From Halobacteriovorax sp. (lineage in GTDB: Bacteria; Bdellovibrionota; Bacteriovoracia; Bacteriovoracales; Bacteriovoracaceae), in the NCBI GenBank assembly GCA_002720865.1, contig PBIO01000011.1, forward strand, positions 1 through 64,000: DNA of 64,000 nucleotides, in the 5' to 3' direction. Below the pieces are notes generated by a model, which made no database searches, was not told the origin of the DNA, and was given only the letters and a program-made list of their open reading frames with translations. Shown here one piece after another: positions 17,865 to 28,444 of this stretch (the stretch's first letter is position 1; each line of letters starts with the position of its first letter). The position numbers and the translations under genes are program-made.

Positions 17865-19034
17865 ATGAAGATTCAACTTATCACAGGACTTATCCTACTA
17901 AGCAGCATTACTGCCCATTCATCTGAAGAAAAAAGAGCATGGGATAGAAAGAACAGCCCAAGAAATATGGGTTATGACTACATCACTAGAACTTATGACT
18001 ACAATGTTAAATTTGAAGAGCTTCCAAAAACTGGTGAGCTTTCAACAACTCCTTGGAGCGGCGACTATTGGCCTACTTTTAAAGGTGGAATTACTTATCG
18101 CTGGAATCAAAGAGGTACAACTCAAACAAAAGCCGGGTATAAATTCGAAAAAAACGTAGAGCAGCTGTCACTAGAAGAATTAAAAAAGCTTTCTCCTGCA
18201 GAAAAGTACGACCTATTTTTAGGAAGAACAGACTTTCCCCTAACAACCTATGAGAGAAATAGAACAAATGTTCTTAAAACAATTCCTGGATCAAGCGAGT
18301 ATGACTCATCTTTTAAAATCCCTACTTGGGAAGGACTATGTCACGCTTGGGCCCCTGCAACTATTCTTTTTGAAAACCCAAAGGCCGTAACTGTTACAGG
18401 TGCAAATGGAATGGAAATTCCTTTTGGAGCTTCAGACCTAAAAGCTCTTCTTACTTACCACCTTCATCATAATAATGCCCAGACTCAGTTCTTAGGTGGA
18501 AGATGTAATGTGGACCTAGCTGAGCTTAAGAGAAAGGTTCAAAAGGGAGAAATGACTCAGGTTGAATATGAAAGAATTGCGGACAACGGTGAATGTGAAG
18601 ACACTAACGCAGGAGCTTTTCATATTGTTCTAACAAACCAAATTGCTCTTAAGGATGCCGGTTTTATTGCTGACGTTACGAGAGATCTTGAAGTATGGAA
18701 CCAAGCGGTCCACGGCTACGATACAAGAGTACTAAGTGTAAAAGATGGTGCTTCACAGAGGGCTGCAAAAGGTACTGTAAAAGAAATTACTGTTTCAACA
18801 AAAATGTACTACACAGTTGAGATCGCTCATTCTTGGCTAGAGACTTCAGCGATTAACTCATCTTACGTGAAAGAGTACCGCTATACCCTAGAGCTAAACG
18901 CCCAGGGAAATATTATCGGCGGAGAATGGATCTCTGAAGATCGTCCAGATTTCTTATGGAACCAAACACTTCCTGCTTGGGACGGCTTCTTTGCTCCATT
19001 AGAAGAAATCTATAATGCTTCAATCAACGGCTAA
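17865..19034 (+). CDS. Secreted transglutaminase-elicitor-like protein
   Basis: 389 residues with a signal peptide (about 1-19). PTWEGLCHAWAPATILFENP near 153-172 places a Cys159-His160 pair as in the elicitor-type transglutaminases (Pfam TGase_elicitor, first known from Phytophthora GP42 and found in marine bacteria). Further family features are an AGAFHIVLTN His site near 247 and a C-terminal WNQTLPAWDGFF segment. The family forms isopeptide cross-links calcium-dependently. A predator could use it to modify a prey or self envelope; that is inference. A clear terminator follows. Confidence 0.75.
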   Translation: MKIQLITGLILLSSITAHSSEEKRAWDRKNSPRNMGYDYITRTYDYNVKFEELPKTGELSTTPWSGDYWPTFKGGITYRWNQRGTTQTKAGYKFEKNVEQLSLEELKKLSPAEKYDLFLGRTDFPLTTYERNRTNVLKTIPGSSEYDSSFKIPTWEGLCHAWAPATILFENPKAVTVTGANGMEIPFGASDLKALLTYHLHHNNAQTQFLGGRCNVDLAELKRKVQKGEMTQVEYERIADNGECEDTNAGAFHIVLTNQIALKDAGFIADVTRDLEVWNQAVHGYDTRVLSVKDGASQRAAKGTVKEITVSTKMYYTVEIAHSWLETSAINSSYVKEYRYTLELNAQGNIIGGEWISEDRPDFLWNQTLPAWDGFFAPLEEIYNASING

Positions 19035-19066
19035 TTTAAAACCTGACTGAAGTTTTTCAATACGAT

Positions 19067-19102
19067 AATGCCCTAAAGACACTAGTTTTTAGGGCATTTT
19101 TT
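19067..19102 (+). terminator. Rho-independent terminator
   Basis: An 11-bp perfect stem AATGCCCTAAA/TTTAGGGCATT with a 10-base loop is followed by TTTT, 33 bases after the transglutaminase-like gene. Confidence 0.85.
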
Positions 19103-19189
19103 ACTCTTTCCTAGCTACCATCCCCCGCTCATTAACCTTCCAGAACAAGATGAACGACAAGCAAGTATGTTCATTTAATGGAGGATTAT

Positions 19190-20053
19190 ATGAAAACCTG
19201 GATGGTTTTACCTGCGCTTACAATTGCTCTTAGTTTTACACCTGCACAAGCCGGTTTTAAAGATTGGATAAAAAAGAAATTCTTTATTCCAAAGATCGAA
19301 GATAGTCATGTGACTTTTGGGAAGGCAAGCAAAGGAGCTTTAGACCCTAATCACGTCAAAGTCTTTGTCTGGAATATCTTAAAAGCTAAAGAGAAAGGAT
19401 TTACAAACGACTTTGTATACCATGGAAGAGATACCGATATTTTCATGCTTCAAGAAGGAAGTAGAAATGGACTTATGGAAAGAGCCTTTGAGTTTTTTCC
19501 GGGACATCGTTTTGATATGGGGTATTCATTTATCGCCCGCTCAAAAAAGAAAGGTGATCGCCCAACAGGTACTGTCATTGGAAGTAACGTAGAACCAAAC
19601 TATGTCCTTATAGAAAGAACCACTGACCTTGAGCCTATAATAAAGACTCCTAAAGCAAATACAATCGGATACTACCCTATTGAGGGAACTGATAAAGAAC
19701 TTCTTATTGTAAATATTCATGGTATGAATATGGCCGGAGACGCCGCATTTGCCAGACATGTGGACCAATGTTTAGAGCATATAAGTAAACATGATGGACC
19801 TGTTATTTTTGCGGGAGACTTTAATTCAAAGAATCAAGAGCGTTTAAATCATATGGTTAGCGGAATGCATAAGCATGGACTAGTTCCTGTTCTCTTTAGA
19901 AATGATAAGAGAAGAAAATCTAAATTTAGCCGTGCTATAATAGATTATAGCTTTGTAAGAGGTCTTAAAATCAAGGACGCTTGGGTCCTAGGAGAGCTAA
20001 AGACCTCAGATCACTTCGCCATGCTTTTTGAAGCCGAAATTACAGACCTATAG
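19190..20053 (+). CDS. Secreted EEP-fold phosphodiesterase/nuclease-like protein
   Basis: About 287 residues with a signal peptide (MKTWMVLPALTIALSFTPAQA). EEP motifs are VKVFVWNILKA, IFMLQEGSR (metal Glu), LIVNIHGMN (His), VIFAGDFNSKN and TSDHFAML (catalytic His), with IDYSFVRG before it. It belongs to the endonuclease/exonuclease/phosphatase superfamily. I chose ATG 19190 because GGAGG lies five bases upstream; the ATG at 19178 would add MEDY before the signal peptide. It is the second of three secreted EEP proteins in the window. Substrate unknown. Confidence 0.8.
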   Translation: MKTWMVLPALTIALSFTPAQAGFKDWIKKKFFIPKIEDSHVTFGKASKGALDPNHVKVFVWNILKAKEKGFTNDFVYHGRDTDIFMLQEGSRNGLMERAFEFFPGHRFDMGYSFIARSKKKGDRPTGTVIGSNVEPNYVLIERTTDLEPIIKTPKANTIGYYPIEGTDKELLIVNIHGMNMAGDAAFARHVDQCLEHISKHDGPVIFAGDFNSKNQERLNHMVSGMHKHGLVPVLFRNDKRRKSKFSRAIIDYSFVRGLKIKDAWVLGELKTSDHFAMLFEAEITDL

Positions 20054-20068
20054 AAATTTCAATTATAT

Positions 20069-20102
20069 GGCCGTAAATCCTTAAATTAAGGTATTTTCGG
20101 CC
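20069..20102. terminator. Long hairpin between genes
   Basis: GGCCGTAAAT ... ATTTTCGGCC (one mismatch) encloses an inner CCTTAA/TTAAGG stem, giving an almost continuous helix in the gap between 20053 and 20123. There is no T-run, so it is a transcript-end or attenuation hairpin rather than a classical terminator. Confidence 0.5.
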
Positions 20103-20122
20103 TCTAATCAATTGGAAGAGAT

Positions 20123-20998
20123 ATGAAAGTATATTGGCTTATTTTTTTATTTTTGACTTCAGGCTTAGAGGCTTCTGAAGTCTTTGATAAATTAGCAAGC
20201 CTAAACGGACTATCGACTCATCAAAAAATCTATTATTGGACCGAGCAATTCTTAGGCTTACCATATGGAAAAGGCGGCCCCCTAGGTGAAGGAAAGAAAG
20301 GCCAATTTGACCAAGACCCGCTTTATCGTTTTGATACTTTTGATTGCACCACCTTTGTTGAAACGGTAACGGCACTTTCTCTATCTAGCAACAAAAGTGA
20401 ATTTGAAAATCATCTTTTAGAGCTTCGCTATAAGAACGCGAAGATTTCTTATACTTCAAGAAAACATATAACCAGTCAAAGCTGGATACCTGAGAACACA
20501 AATAATGGTTATTATCTAGAGTCCACTCCTGATTTTCCTGTGAAGTTTCAAGATGTGGCCAGTGCTCAGATCGACTTACCCTCTTGGTACAAGGCCCATA
20601 ATCTATCTCGCCTAAGACTACCTGAGCTTTCAAATAGAAAGAAAAGAAAAAGGGTAAAGCAACTTCAATCCTTAGGTGAAAACTTTGATATTGAAAATGT
20701 AGAACTCCCCTATTTAGTCATAAAGGATCTTTTAAATGACTGGGAAGGATTTCAAGAAAACTTAAATGGTGTCTATATTATAAATATTGTTAGGCCTAAC
20801 TGGAATATGAAATATAAAGTAGGGACGAACCTACTTGTTTCTCACCAAGGATTTCTATTGAAGAAGAATGGGGTTCCTACCATGATTCACGCGAGCACCA
20901 CAGGTGAGGTTGTAGAAGTAAGCTTAAAGAAATACTTAGGCTGGTTTAAGAATTCATCATCAGTTAAAGGGATTAATCTTCTGCAGGTGATTCAGTAG
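20123..20998 (+). CDS. Secreted DUF1460 NlpC/P60-like amidase
   Basis: 291 residues with a signal peptide (about 1-17). FLGLPYGKGGPLGEG is followed by FDTFDCTTFVETV, where Cys75 is the expected nucleophile. TMIHASTTGEV near 254-264 carries the catalytic His. This is the DUF1460 variant of the papain-like NlpC/P60 fold, structurally linked to N-acetylmuramoyl-alanine amidase activity on peptidoglycan fragments. It probably acts in the periplasm or outside. The 3' end overlaps the convergent gene at 20973 by 26 bases. Confidence 0.85.
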   Translation: MKVYWLIFLFLTSGLEASEVFDKLASLNGLSTHQKIYYWTEQFLGLPYGKGGPLGEGKKGQFDQDPLYRFDTFDCTTFVETVTALSLSSNKSEFENHLLELRYKNAKISYTSRKHITSQSWIPENTNNGYYLESTPDFPVKFQDVASAQIDLPSWYKAHNLSRLRLPELSNRKKRKRVKQLQSLGENFDIENVELPYLVIKDLLNDWEGFQENLNGVYIINIVRPNWNMKYKVGTNLLVSHQGFLLKKNGVPTMIHASTTGEVVEVSLKKYLGWFKNSSSVKGINLLQVIQ

Positions 20999-21470
20999 CT
21001 TGTTTTGGATAGTTATTTTTGTTCAGATAAATATACTCATGAAGAACATCCTTAATATTAAAGCAATCATCTTCATCTAAGAAGTAAAGATCGTATTCTT
21101 CTCCATTAAGTTCAATTTCGATTTCATCTTCCATCTGAAGCTTTTGACCAACTTCTTTTGTAAGCAGAAGGCATTTAACTTCTTGCTCAAGCCGATCAGT
21201 CATGACCTCATTGGTAATAATATCGTGAGTATAATAAGTAAGGTCCAAGGCCCCAGTAAACTGAAGGAACTCTTCATATTTCCCCTTTATCTTTTCTATT
21301 TCTCCATTAAAGCTAATGGCCGCATCATCTCCTAACTCATCTTTTGATACATTTTCATGGAGCTCGTCGAGAAGTTCAGTCATAAAATCTTGCGTAGCAT
21401 CTAACTCAAGGATCTTTGCTACACCAACTTGATAATTTCTAAGGGAGGTTGTTTGCTTAATATTACTCAT
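20973..21470 (-). CDS. Hypothetical acidic protein
   Basis: 165 residues, strongly acidic, no signal peptide or membrane segment. The C-terminal part (EDEIEIELNGEEYDLYFLDEDDC) predicts a small beta-rich domain and the N-terminal half is helical. It has a good ribosome-binding site (AAGGAG). It is divergent from nth across an 83-base gap. I do not recognise a family. Confidence 0.55.
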   Translation of the reverse strand: MSNIKQTTSLRNYQVGVAKILELDATQDFMTELLDELHENVSKDELGDDAAISFNGEIEKIKGKYEEFLQFTGALDLTYYTHDIITNEVMTDRLEQEVKCLLLTKEVGQKLQMEDEIEIELNGEEYDLYFLDEDDCFNIKDVLHEYIYLNKNNYPKQATESPAED

Positions 21471-21553
21471 TCTCCTTACATATACGTTTTAACCCGCTGT
21501 GACAACCAAATCCAACTTCAAAAGAGCCAAATTTATCTGTATATTCCTAGGTC

Positions 21554-23223
<1,670 letters not shown>

Positions 23224-23250
23224 TTCAATTTATCTTATAAATTTTACCTA

Positions 23251-23360
23251 CCCTCTCGGCATCGAGAGGGAGAGGCGGTAGTTTGCGCCCATCATTTTGT
23301 GGAATCTGTTTCCCTAAAATGTCTTCGATATATGATGGGGTCCAGGCAGGGCCCCATTTT
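23251..23360. terminator. Two hairpins between convergent add-family and mtnC genes
   Basis: A perfect 8-bp stem CCCTCTCG-GCAT-CGAGAGGG occupies 23251-23270. A second stem, ATGGGGTCC/GGGCCCCAT (one G-T pair), lies at 23335-23357 followed by TTTT on the plus strand, overlapping the mtnC stop codon. The second is the better terminator candidate for the plus-strand transcript. Confidence 0.5.
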
Positions 23361-24030
23361 AAACTTCTAATTCATCAAAATTTTTAACGTATGGATGAGC
23401 TGGATTCCCTGGAACTTCGTCTCTAAACAGCTGAGTCACTTTCATTCCCGCTTTTTTTGCAGCATCTAATTCCTCCGTAATATCAGATAAGAATAAGACT
23501 TGCTCTGCAGGAACTCCTAATTCCAAAACAATATTTTCATAACTCTCAACTTCTCTTTTATGACCAATTTTGGTGTCAAAATGAGAGCTGAGTAACGAGG
23601 TAAGATCTCCAGCTTCAGAATATTTAAAAAGAAGTTTTTGTGCCTCAACCGATCCTGAAGAGTAAATTCCTAGTTTGATCCCAGCCTCTTTCCATGATTT
23701 TAAGTTCTGAGGTACTTCTGGATAAACATGTCCCTTTAGCTCACCGGATTCAAAGCCCCCTTTCCAAATTAATCCTTGAATCTGTTTTAGTAGACCGTGT
23801 TTTTTATCTTCTTTAATCCAAGTTTGAAAAAGTTCAGCCGCAGCCGATAGGCTTAGCCCACAACCCTGTTCAGCGGAAAGCTCCGAAAGTATTTTTTGCA
23901 CCTCAGGAACTTCCTTATTCTTTTTTATAAACTCTTCCATTCGCTCAAAGGAGTACGGGAATAATTTTTCGTGCACGAAGGAAATTGAAGACGTAGTGCC
24001 TTCGATATCTAATAAGATAAACTTAGTCAT
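23359..24030 (-). CDS. mtnC: Enolase-phosphatase E1
   Basis: A 223-residue HAD-family enzyme. Motif I is ILLDIEGTTSSISFVHEKLF (D8, E10), motif II is GIYSSGSVEAQK near 121-132 and the C-terminal FLSDITEELDAAKKAGM is motif IV. It converts 2,3-diketo-5-methylthiopentyl-1-phosphate to the acireductone in methionine salvage, enolising and dephosphorylating. It is the last gene of the mtnB-mtnD-mtnC order, nine bases after mtnD. Confidence 0.95.
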   Translation of the reverse strand: MTKFILLDIEGTTSSISFVHEKLFPYSFERMEEFIKKNKEVPEVQKILSELSAEQGCGLSLSAAAELFQTWIKEDKKHGLLKQIQGLIWKGGFESGELKGHVYPEVPQNLKSWKEAGIKLGIYSSGSVEAQKLLFKYSEAGDLTSLLSSHFDTKIGHKREVESYENIVLELGVPAEQVLFLSDITEELDAAKKAGMKVTQLFRDEVPGNPAHPYVKNFDELEV

Positions 24031-24039
24031 ACATTTATC

Positions 24040-24561
24040 TTAGGCTTTATTGTATTTCTCGTCTATTCCTGAGTCAGTATAGTTTGCAACCCAACCTTCA
24101 ACGTTTGAAAATATTCGGATGGCCTTAACCGTGTATTTAGGTGCGAGATCGAACCAGTGAGTGTATCCAGCAGGGACTGAAAGGAAATCCCCCTTTGTAC
24201 AAAGGAGGTTGAAGACTTCACCTTCAATATGAAACCAAAATAGGCCTTCTCCATCGACAAAAAACCTTACCTCATCTTCGGAGTGAGTATGCTCTTTTAA
24301 AAACTTTTGCCTAATCGCTTCGATATTTTCAGTCTTAGGGTTTACGGAGATAACATCGGCAGTCTTAAAACCATTGGCCTCCATAAAGGGTTTCAGTTCG
24401 TGCTCATAGGCACTTAAAATAGTTTCTGTAGAGTCCTCATCACTTAATGGAACATTAGCTTCCCAAATTGAAAAAGCAATTCCTCTTTTGGATAAAAATG
24501 CTTTAACTTCCTCAACTTCCTTTAATTGGATTCCACTATCAGGTACGCTTAAAATCGCCAT
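24040..24561 (-). CDS. mtnD: Acireductone dioxygenase
   Basis: A 173-residue cupin. The metal-binding first motif is HTHSEDEVRFFVDGEG and the second is the PAGYTHWFDL His, as in the ARD family. It oxidises acireductone to 2-keto-4-methylthiobutyrate (Fe form) or to methylthiopropionate with CO (Ni form). I chose the ATG at 24561, which overlaps the mtnB stop by one base (TAATG); an in-frame ATG 18 bases earlier lies inside mtnB. Overlap implies translational coupling. Confidence 0.93.
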   Translation of the reverse strand: MAILSVPDSGIQLKEVEEVKAFLSKRGIAFSIWEANVPLSDEDSTETILSAYEHELKPFMEANGFKTADVISVNPKTENIEAIRQKFLKEHTHSEDEVRFFVDGEGLFWFHIEGEVFNLLCTKGDFLSVPAGYTHWFDLAPKYTVKAIRIFSNVEGWVANYTDSGIDEKYNKA

Positions 24562-25187
24562 TACTTCACCATATTCCAATAATACTTAAACAGATATGTA
24601 TAGGCATCTAGATGCCTATGGCATTCCACCACATCTTTTCCCCAAACATAAAGTCCGTGACCTCTTAATAAAAATCCGTATAAAAGATCGTGCTTTTCAA
24701 ATTCAGCTTCAAACTCTTTTTTAATTGAGCTCATATCCTGCGAGTTTTCTAATACAGGCGTTACCACTTTGGTGTCGTGAGTTTTTTGACCTTGAAACGC
24801 TTTTAAAAGCTCCATGCCTTCCATAGTAAAGACACCATTCTCGGCAAGCTTCTCGGCGCATAAAATGCCCTCCAGAATATGTGTGTGCAAGATACAGCCG
24901 GCATTTGTATTTTCATAAATACTTAGATGTAAAAGAGTCTCATCGCTAGTCTTAACTCCTTCATCTTGATAATCGGGGTGAATTTCCCCTTTAGCATTTA
25001 TAAGAATTAAGTCTTCAATTCCAAAAGCAGTTTTATCAACACCTGATTTAGAGATGATATAAGAATCTTTAGCTTCAGTTCTAAGGGAGAAGTTTCCTCC
25101 TGTTGCAGGAGTATGATCTTCAGCTGAAATTTTATTAATGACTTTTACAAGCTGAACCATTTGGCCTAAATCGACTTCACTTAACAT
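24561..25187 (-). CDS. mtnB: Methylthioribulose-1-phosphate dehydratase
   Basis: 208 residues of the class II aldolase/adducin fold. TGGNFSLR near 24-31 binds substrate phosphate, ILHTHILEG near 99-107 supplies zinc ligands and RGHGLYVWGKDVVECHRHLDA is the C-terminal zinc-binding segment. It dehydrates methylthioribulose-1-phosphate before MtnC. The gene starts one base after the stop of the upstream lipoprotein phosphodiesterase. MtnA, MtnK/MtnP and the final transaminase are not in the window. Confidence 0.93.
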   Translation of the reverse strand: MLSEVDLGQMVQLVKVINKISAEDHTPATGGNFSLRTEAKDSYIISKSGVDKTAFGIEDLILINAKGEIHPDYQDEGVKTSDETLLHLSIYENTNAGCILHTHILEGILCAEKLAENGVFTMEGMELLKAFQGQKTHDTKVVTPVLENSQDMSSIKKEFEAEFEKHDLLYGFLLRGHGLYVWGKDVVECHRHLDAYTYLFKYYWNMVK

Positions 25188-25188
25188 A

Positions 25189-26448
25189 TTAATCTACCAA
25201 AATTGGTCTTAAGACCTCAGCTTTACCGTCGATTTTATGATTTAATTTTAAACCTAAAATTTCAAGAATCATGGGGTAAACGTGAATATTCTCCACCGCT
25301 TTTATCTTAAGTCCAGATTTAAAATTTGGGCCTTTTGCATAAAAAATCCCGTTCATACTTGGAGTCTTTAGCGGTTCAAATCCATGGGTTGCCCCTTTGG
25401 GCTCCCGGCCAGAAGCTCTAGACTTAATTAGATAATAGGGAGCATGAGTTGATACAGTCAGGTCCCCAATTCTAATATTATTTTTATACCCAAAGTGCTC
25501 TGGCACTTCTTCTTTTTTATAAACGCTAATATGATCAACATTTTTTAAGATTTTATAAACCTTATTTCGCGTTTCTTTATTAGGTATATAAAGGTTTGTA
25601 TGCGCGCCACCACCAACAATACGAACACCGGTCGTATCCTTTAAATAATCATCTAAGTAAACCACTTTATCTTTATAGAGCTGTTGCATACCATGATCAG
25701 AAACAATAATAACATTAACTGGTAAATTAACTTCCTCTAGCCCGTCCATAAGACGCCCAATAGCGCTATCCACATTCATAACAGCTCTAGCAACTTCAGG
25801 TGAATCTGGTCCGTACTTATGTCCTCTCGAGTCCACTTCAGAAAAATAAAGTGTTATAAAGTTTGGCCTTTCTCCTAATGGAAGCTTTAGCCAATCTAGT
25901 ACTTGATCAACTCTTTTATCCTTAGCAACTCTTCCATCATATCTTCTCCAAAAGTCAGGATGGTTTCCTTTGGCATCAGAACCAACCCAAAAGAAAGAGG
26001 CAGTCTTAAGACCTTGCTTCATGGCCGTCTTCCAAAGGGGCTCACCTGTATACCAAGATCCATCTTTTCCTGTGGCCTTCATAAAATGATAGGTTTCGTC
26101 TCGCTTAGGATCATAAAATTTATTTTGAACAATTCCGTGATTTTCTGATTTCATCCCAGTGACCAGTGAGTAATGGTTTGGAAAAGTTAAGCTGGGATAA
26201 ACAGGAATAATCCCTTCTGCCTCTACTCCCCCTTTTATAAAGGTTTGAATATTAAGAGGTCTATACTTTTTAGTATAATCATATCGATAGCCATCTAATG
26301 AAATAAGAATTACATAAGGAGCTTTCTTTTGAATTTCATTAACTTGAGGCTTATTCGGTTCAGGTGCAACTACAGGTGCTTTATCTTTTTTAGAGCATGA
26401 AGCTATTGTTAAAATAAAGAGCAAAAATAAATAATTTAGTTTTTTCAT
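25189..26448 (-). CDS. Lipoprotein nucleotide pyrophosphatase/phosphodiesterase (NPP type)
   Basis: About 419 residues. The start at ATG 26448 gives a lipoprotein signal, MKKLNYLFLLFILTIASC, with lipidated Cys18. The catalytic domain is of the alkaline-phosphatase superfamily, NPP group: LISLDGYRYDY (metal Asp), YPSLTFPNHYSLVTG (nucleophile Thr), EVDSRGHKYGPDS, IIVSDHGM and ATHGFEPL (metal His). NPPs hydrolyse nucleotide phosphodiesters such as ATP, NAD or dinucleotides. It is on the outside of the inner or outer membrane, seven bases after the NADAR-like gene and immediately before mtnB. Confidence 0.85.
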   Translation of the reverse strand: MKKLNYLFLLFILTIASCSKKDKAPVVAPEPNKPQVNEIQKKAPYVILISLDGYRYDYTKKYRPLNIQTFIKGGVEAEGIIPVYPSLTFPNHYSLVTGMKSENHGIVQNKFYDPKRDETYHFMKATGKDGSWYTGEPLWKTAMKQGLKTASFFWVGSDAKGNHPDFWRRYDGRVAKDKRVDQVLDWLKLPLGERPNFITLYFSEVDSRGHKYGPDSPEVARAVMNVDSAIGRLMDGLEEVNLPVNVIIVSDHGMQQLYKDKVVYLDDYLKDTTGVRIVGGGAHTNLYIPNKETRNKVYKILKNVDHISVYKKEEVPEHFGYKNNIRIGDLTVSTHAPYYLIKSRASGREPKGATHGFEPLKTPSMNGIFYAKGPNFKSGLKIKAVENIHVYPMILEILGLKLNHKIDGKAEVLRPILVD

Positions 26449-26455
26449 GAGAGAC

Positions 26456-27091
26456 CTAAAGGTTTGAACGAATTTCCATATAAATATCATGATATTTATA
26501 TGCAGGTGGTTTACTGGATTTGATCTTATGATCGGGCTTTAGGATTAGGCCCCTCGTTTTTAGTAAAAGGTCCTTAATATTTTCATTCTGAAAAACTTTT
26601 GCTTCCATGGCCCCGCGTATCAGCTTGTAATGAAACTGAGACCCTTCGGCCATATCTTTATAATCAAATCTCTTTCCGCGGTAAGAGACGAACTTAATTC
26701 CCGCCGCCTTATTAATGGCATTGGCCAAATCCCCTGCCCTTTTAGATTCCCACATAGAAAGTCTAGAGACTTCTTCTCTTGTATATGGATAGGTCAGTTT
26801 ATGACGAGGATCTTTTCGATCTTTTGGATCTGGATATTTTAACTTTTGCCAAAGTCCTTCAACAGAAGCGTATTCAACCCCTTCGAATTCAAAATCTGCC
26901 GCACCTAAGTTTGAAAAAATTCCTAATTCCGTGCGCTTTGAAAGAATGACTTCACCTTTTCCAGCTTCCTGTGGAAGAATCTCCCAGCGGTTTCCCTGGT
27001 CCCTTGGAACTTCACGCCACCAATCGCTTGGATAATTTCCAGCAAAGGCAAACGAGCTTACAAGTAGTAAAGCTACGCTTAAAAATTTCAT
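26456..27091 (-). CDS. Secreted NADAR/YbiA-like domain protein
   Basis: 211 residues with a clear Sec signal peptide (MKFLSVALLLVSSFAFA). The mature domain has LGIFSNLGAADFEFEGVEY then SVEGLWQKLKY (residues 57-86, keeping the E78-x3-Q82 of NADAR S-E-H-x-x-Q) and ends with AKVFQNENIKDLLLKT, matching the K/F-x-Q-N-x-x-L-x-x-x-L-L-x-T end of NADAR. Known NADAR proteins are cytosolic N-glycosidases acting on riboflavin intermediates or ADP-ribosylated guanine. Export is unusual. It is the probable second gene of a minus-strand operon reaching mtnC. Confidence 0.65.
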   Translation of the reverse strand: MKFLSVALLLVSSFAFAGNYPSDWWREVPRDQGNRWEILPQEAGKGEVILSKRTELGIFSNLGAADFEFEGVEYASVEGLWQKLKYPDPKDRKDPRHKLTYPYTREEVSRLSMWESKRAGDLANAINKAAGIKFVSYRGKRFDYKDMAEGSQFHYKLIRGAMEAKVFQNENIKDLLLKTRGLILKPDHKIKSSKPPAYKYHDIYMEIRSNL

Positions 27092-27118
27092 TTCGATAAC
27101 CCCTTATCTAGTCAGTAA

Positions 27119-28288
27119 CTATTTGACTTCGATACGAAGAACGACAGGTAGGTGATCGGAGTATCCTTCTCCAGACTCAGCGTCAAAACGCTTAGGCACA
27201 TCATAGTACGTCACTTCATCCCCGGTTTCCGGATCTCTGAAAGTTACATCATGAAGCATAAAACTTTTCTTAACGATTTGGAAACTACTCCAGATTGGTC
27301 TTAAACAGGTACTATATTTAGAGCAGGCTCTTTTGAACGAGTTTTCAAGGACAAAGATCTTATCTAGGCTAGTCCACTTTCCTTGATAATGATGGGTCCC
27401 CCTATTTCCAGACTTTAAGAGAGGGTATGGCTCTCTATACGCCTCTCGCTCCGCATCAAAAAAGAAGCGACTAGACGAGCGGTCGTGAATCCAAAGATTA
27501 ATTCCATGAGGTCTATCGCTTGGATGAGTATTAAAATCCCCCAAGGCCACTGTGGGATATCTTGAGTATTTAACGGCATCATAGAGGGTTTGAGCCGCAA
27601 TCTCGCGAGTCTCATCATCATGACTCTGGCTAGGCCAGTGATTCCCTAGAACTCTTAATTTAGTTTTTCCAATATCAAAAGTAGCATCGAGAATTGGTCT
27701 TGTTTGAGGAGTATTTGGCCTTCTTGGAAAATGTGGAGCTAAATCCACATGATGAATTTTTGCTTTTTTGGCCAAAGGAAATTTGGAGAGAATCCCTACA
27801 TCGATACCACGACTATCAGGTCCTTCAATAAGAACGATTTCTTTATAACCTTCACCCTTAAGGGCAACATCTCTAAGCATTTTTAAAACACGAAAATTTT
27901 CTACTTCCTGTAGAACAATAATATCCGGTGAACGACCACGGTCCATTTTCTTAATTACGCGACCAAGGTTTCTAAGTTTTCCTTCTAGATTTTCTAAACT
28001 CCAATCTAGGTTCAGACAATTAAAGCGGTAGTAATAATTGCGAAGCCTTTCGCAGTATTTTTTAACCTTAGGTGATTTTCTTTTTATTTTAAGTGGTAAG
28101 TAAGTCCAGTCGTTCTTACCTTCGTCATGCTTTTCATCAAATAAATTTTCAGCATTGTAGGAAGCAACCGAGATAGTTTTTCTACCGGCCTTATATTCTT
28201 TTAACTCTTGGGAATTTGAAGAAAGTGAAAAACTCAGTGATGCGATCATCACGATAAAAGCCAATCCATTGGCACTAACAAACTTCAT
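27119..28288 (-). CDS. Secreted EEP-fold nuclease/phosphodiesterase-like protein
   Basis: 389 residues with a signal peptide (about 1-27, ending SNSQ). EEP motifs are VASYNAENLFDE, IIVLQEVEN (metal Glu), RVLGNHWPSQ (His), VALGDFNTHP and YSDHLPVVL (catalytic His). N-A-E-N-L-F-D is typical of extracellular DNase-like members of the superfamily. AAGGAG precedes the ATG. The stop is 27 bases upstream of the NADAR-like gene, so this may be the first gene of the operon. Confidence 0.8.
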   Translation of the reverse strand: MKFVSANGLAFIVMIASLSFSLSSNSQELKEYKAGRKTISVASYNAENLFDEKHDEGKNDWTYLPLKIKRKSPKVKKYCERLRNYYYRFNCLNLDWSLENLEGKLRNLGRVIKKMDRGRSPDIIVLQEVENFRVLKMLRDVALKGEGYKEIVLIEGPDSRGIDVGILSKFPLAKKAKIHHVDLAPHFPRRPNTPQTRPILDATFDIGKTKLRVLGNHWPSQSHDDETREIAAQTLYDAVKYSRYPTVALGDFNTHPSDRPHGINLWIHDRSSSRFFFDAEREAYREPYPLLKSGNRGTHHYQGKWTSLDKIFVLENSFKRACSKYSTCLRPIWSSFQIVKKSFMLHDVTFRDPETGDEVTYYDVPKRFDAESGEGYSDHLPVVLRIEVK

Positions 28289-28444
28289 TTAGAACTCCTT
28301 TTCTAAACTTACCTATAAATTTTAGGAGGCCTGTTACATTCTGTCTTATACTTTTTAATTAAGTTTTTGTTAGCGACGCTTAAGGCCAAACCCTAAGCGA
28401 TTGATATTTAAGAAGGCCTACGTGTTGCAACAGGCCATTTTGAC

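Noticed and set aside
28414..28436. AGGCC inverted repeat after the MipA/OmpV gene.
   Set aside because: Stem of five bases with a large loop and weak T-tract; too weak to call.
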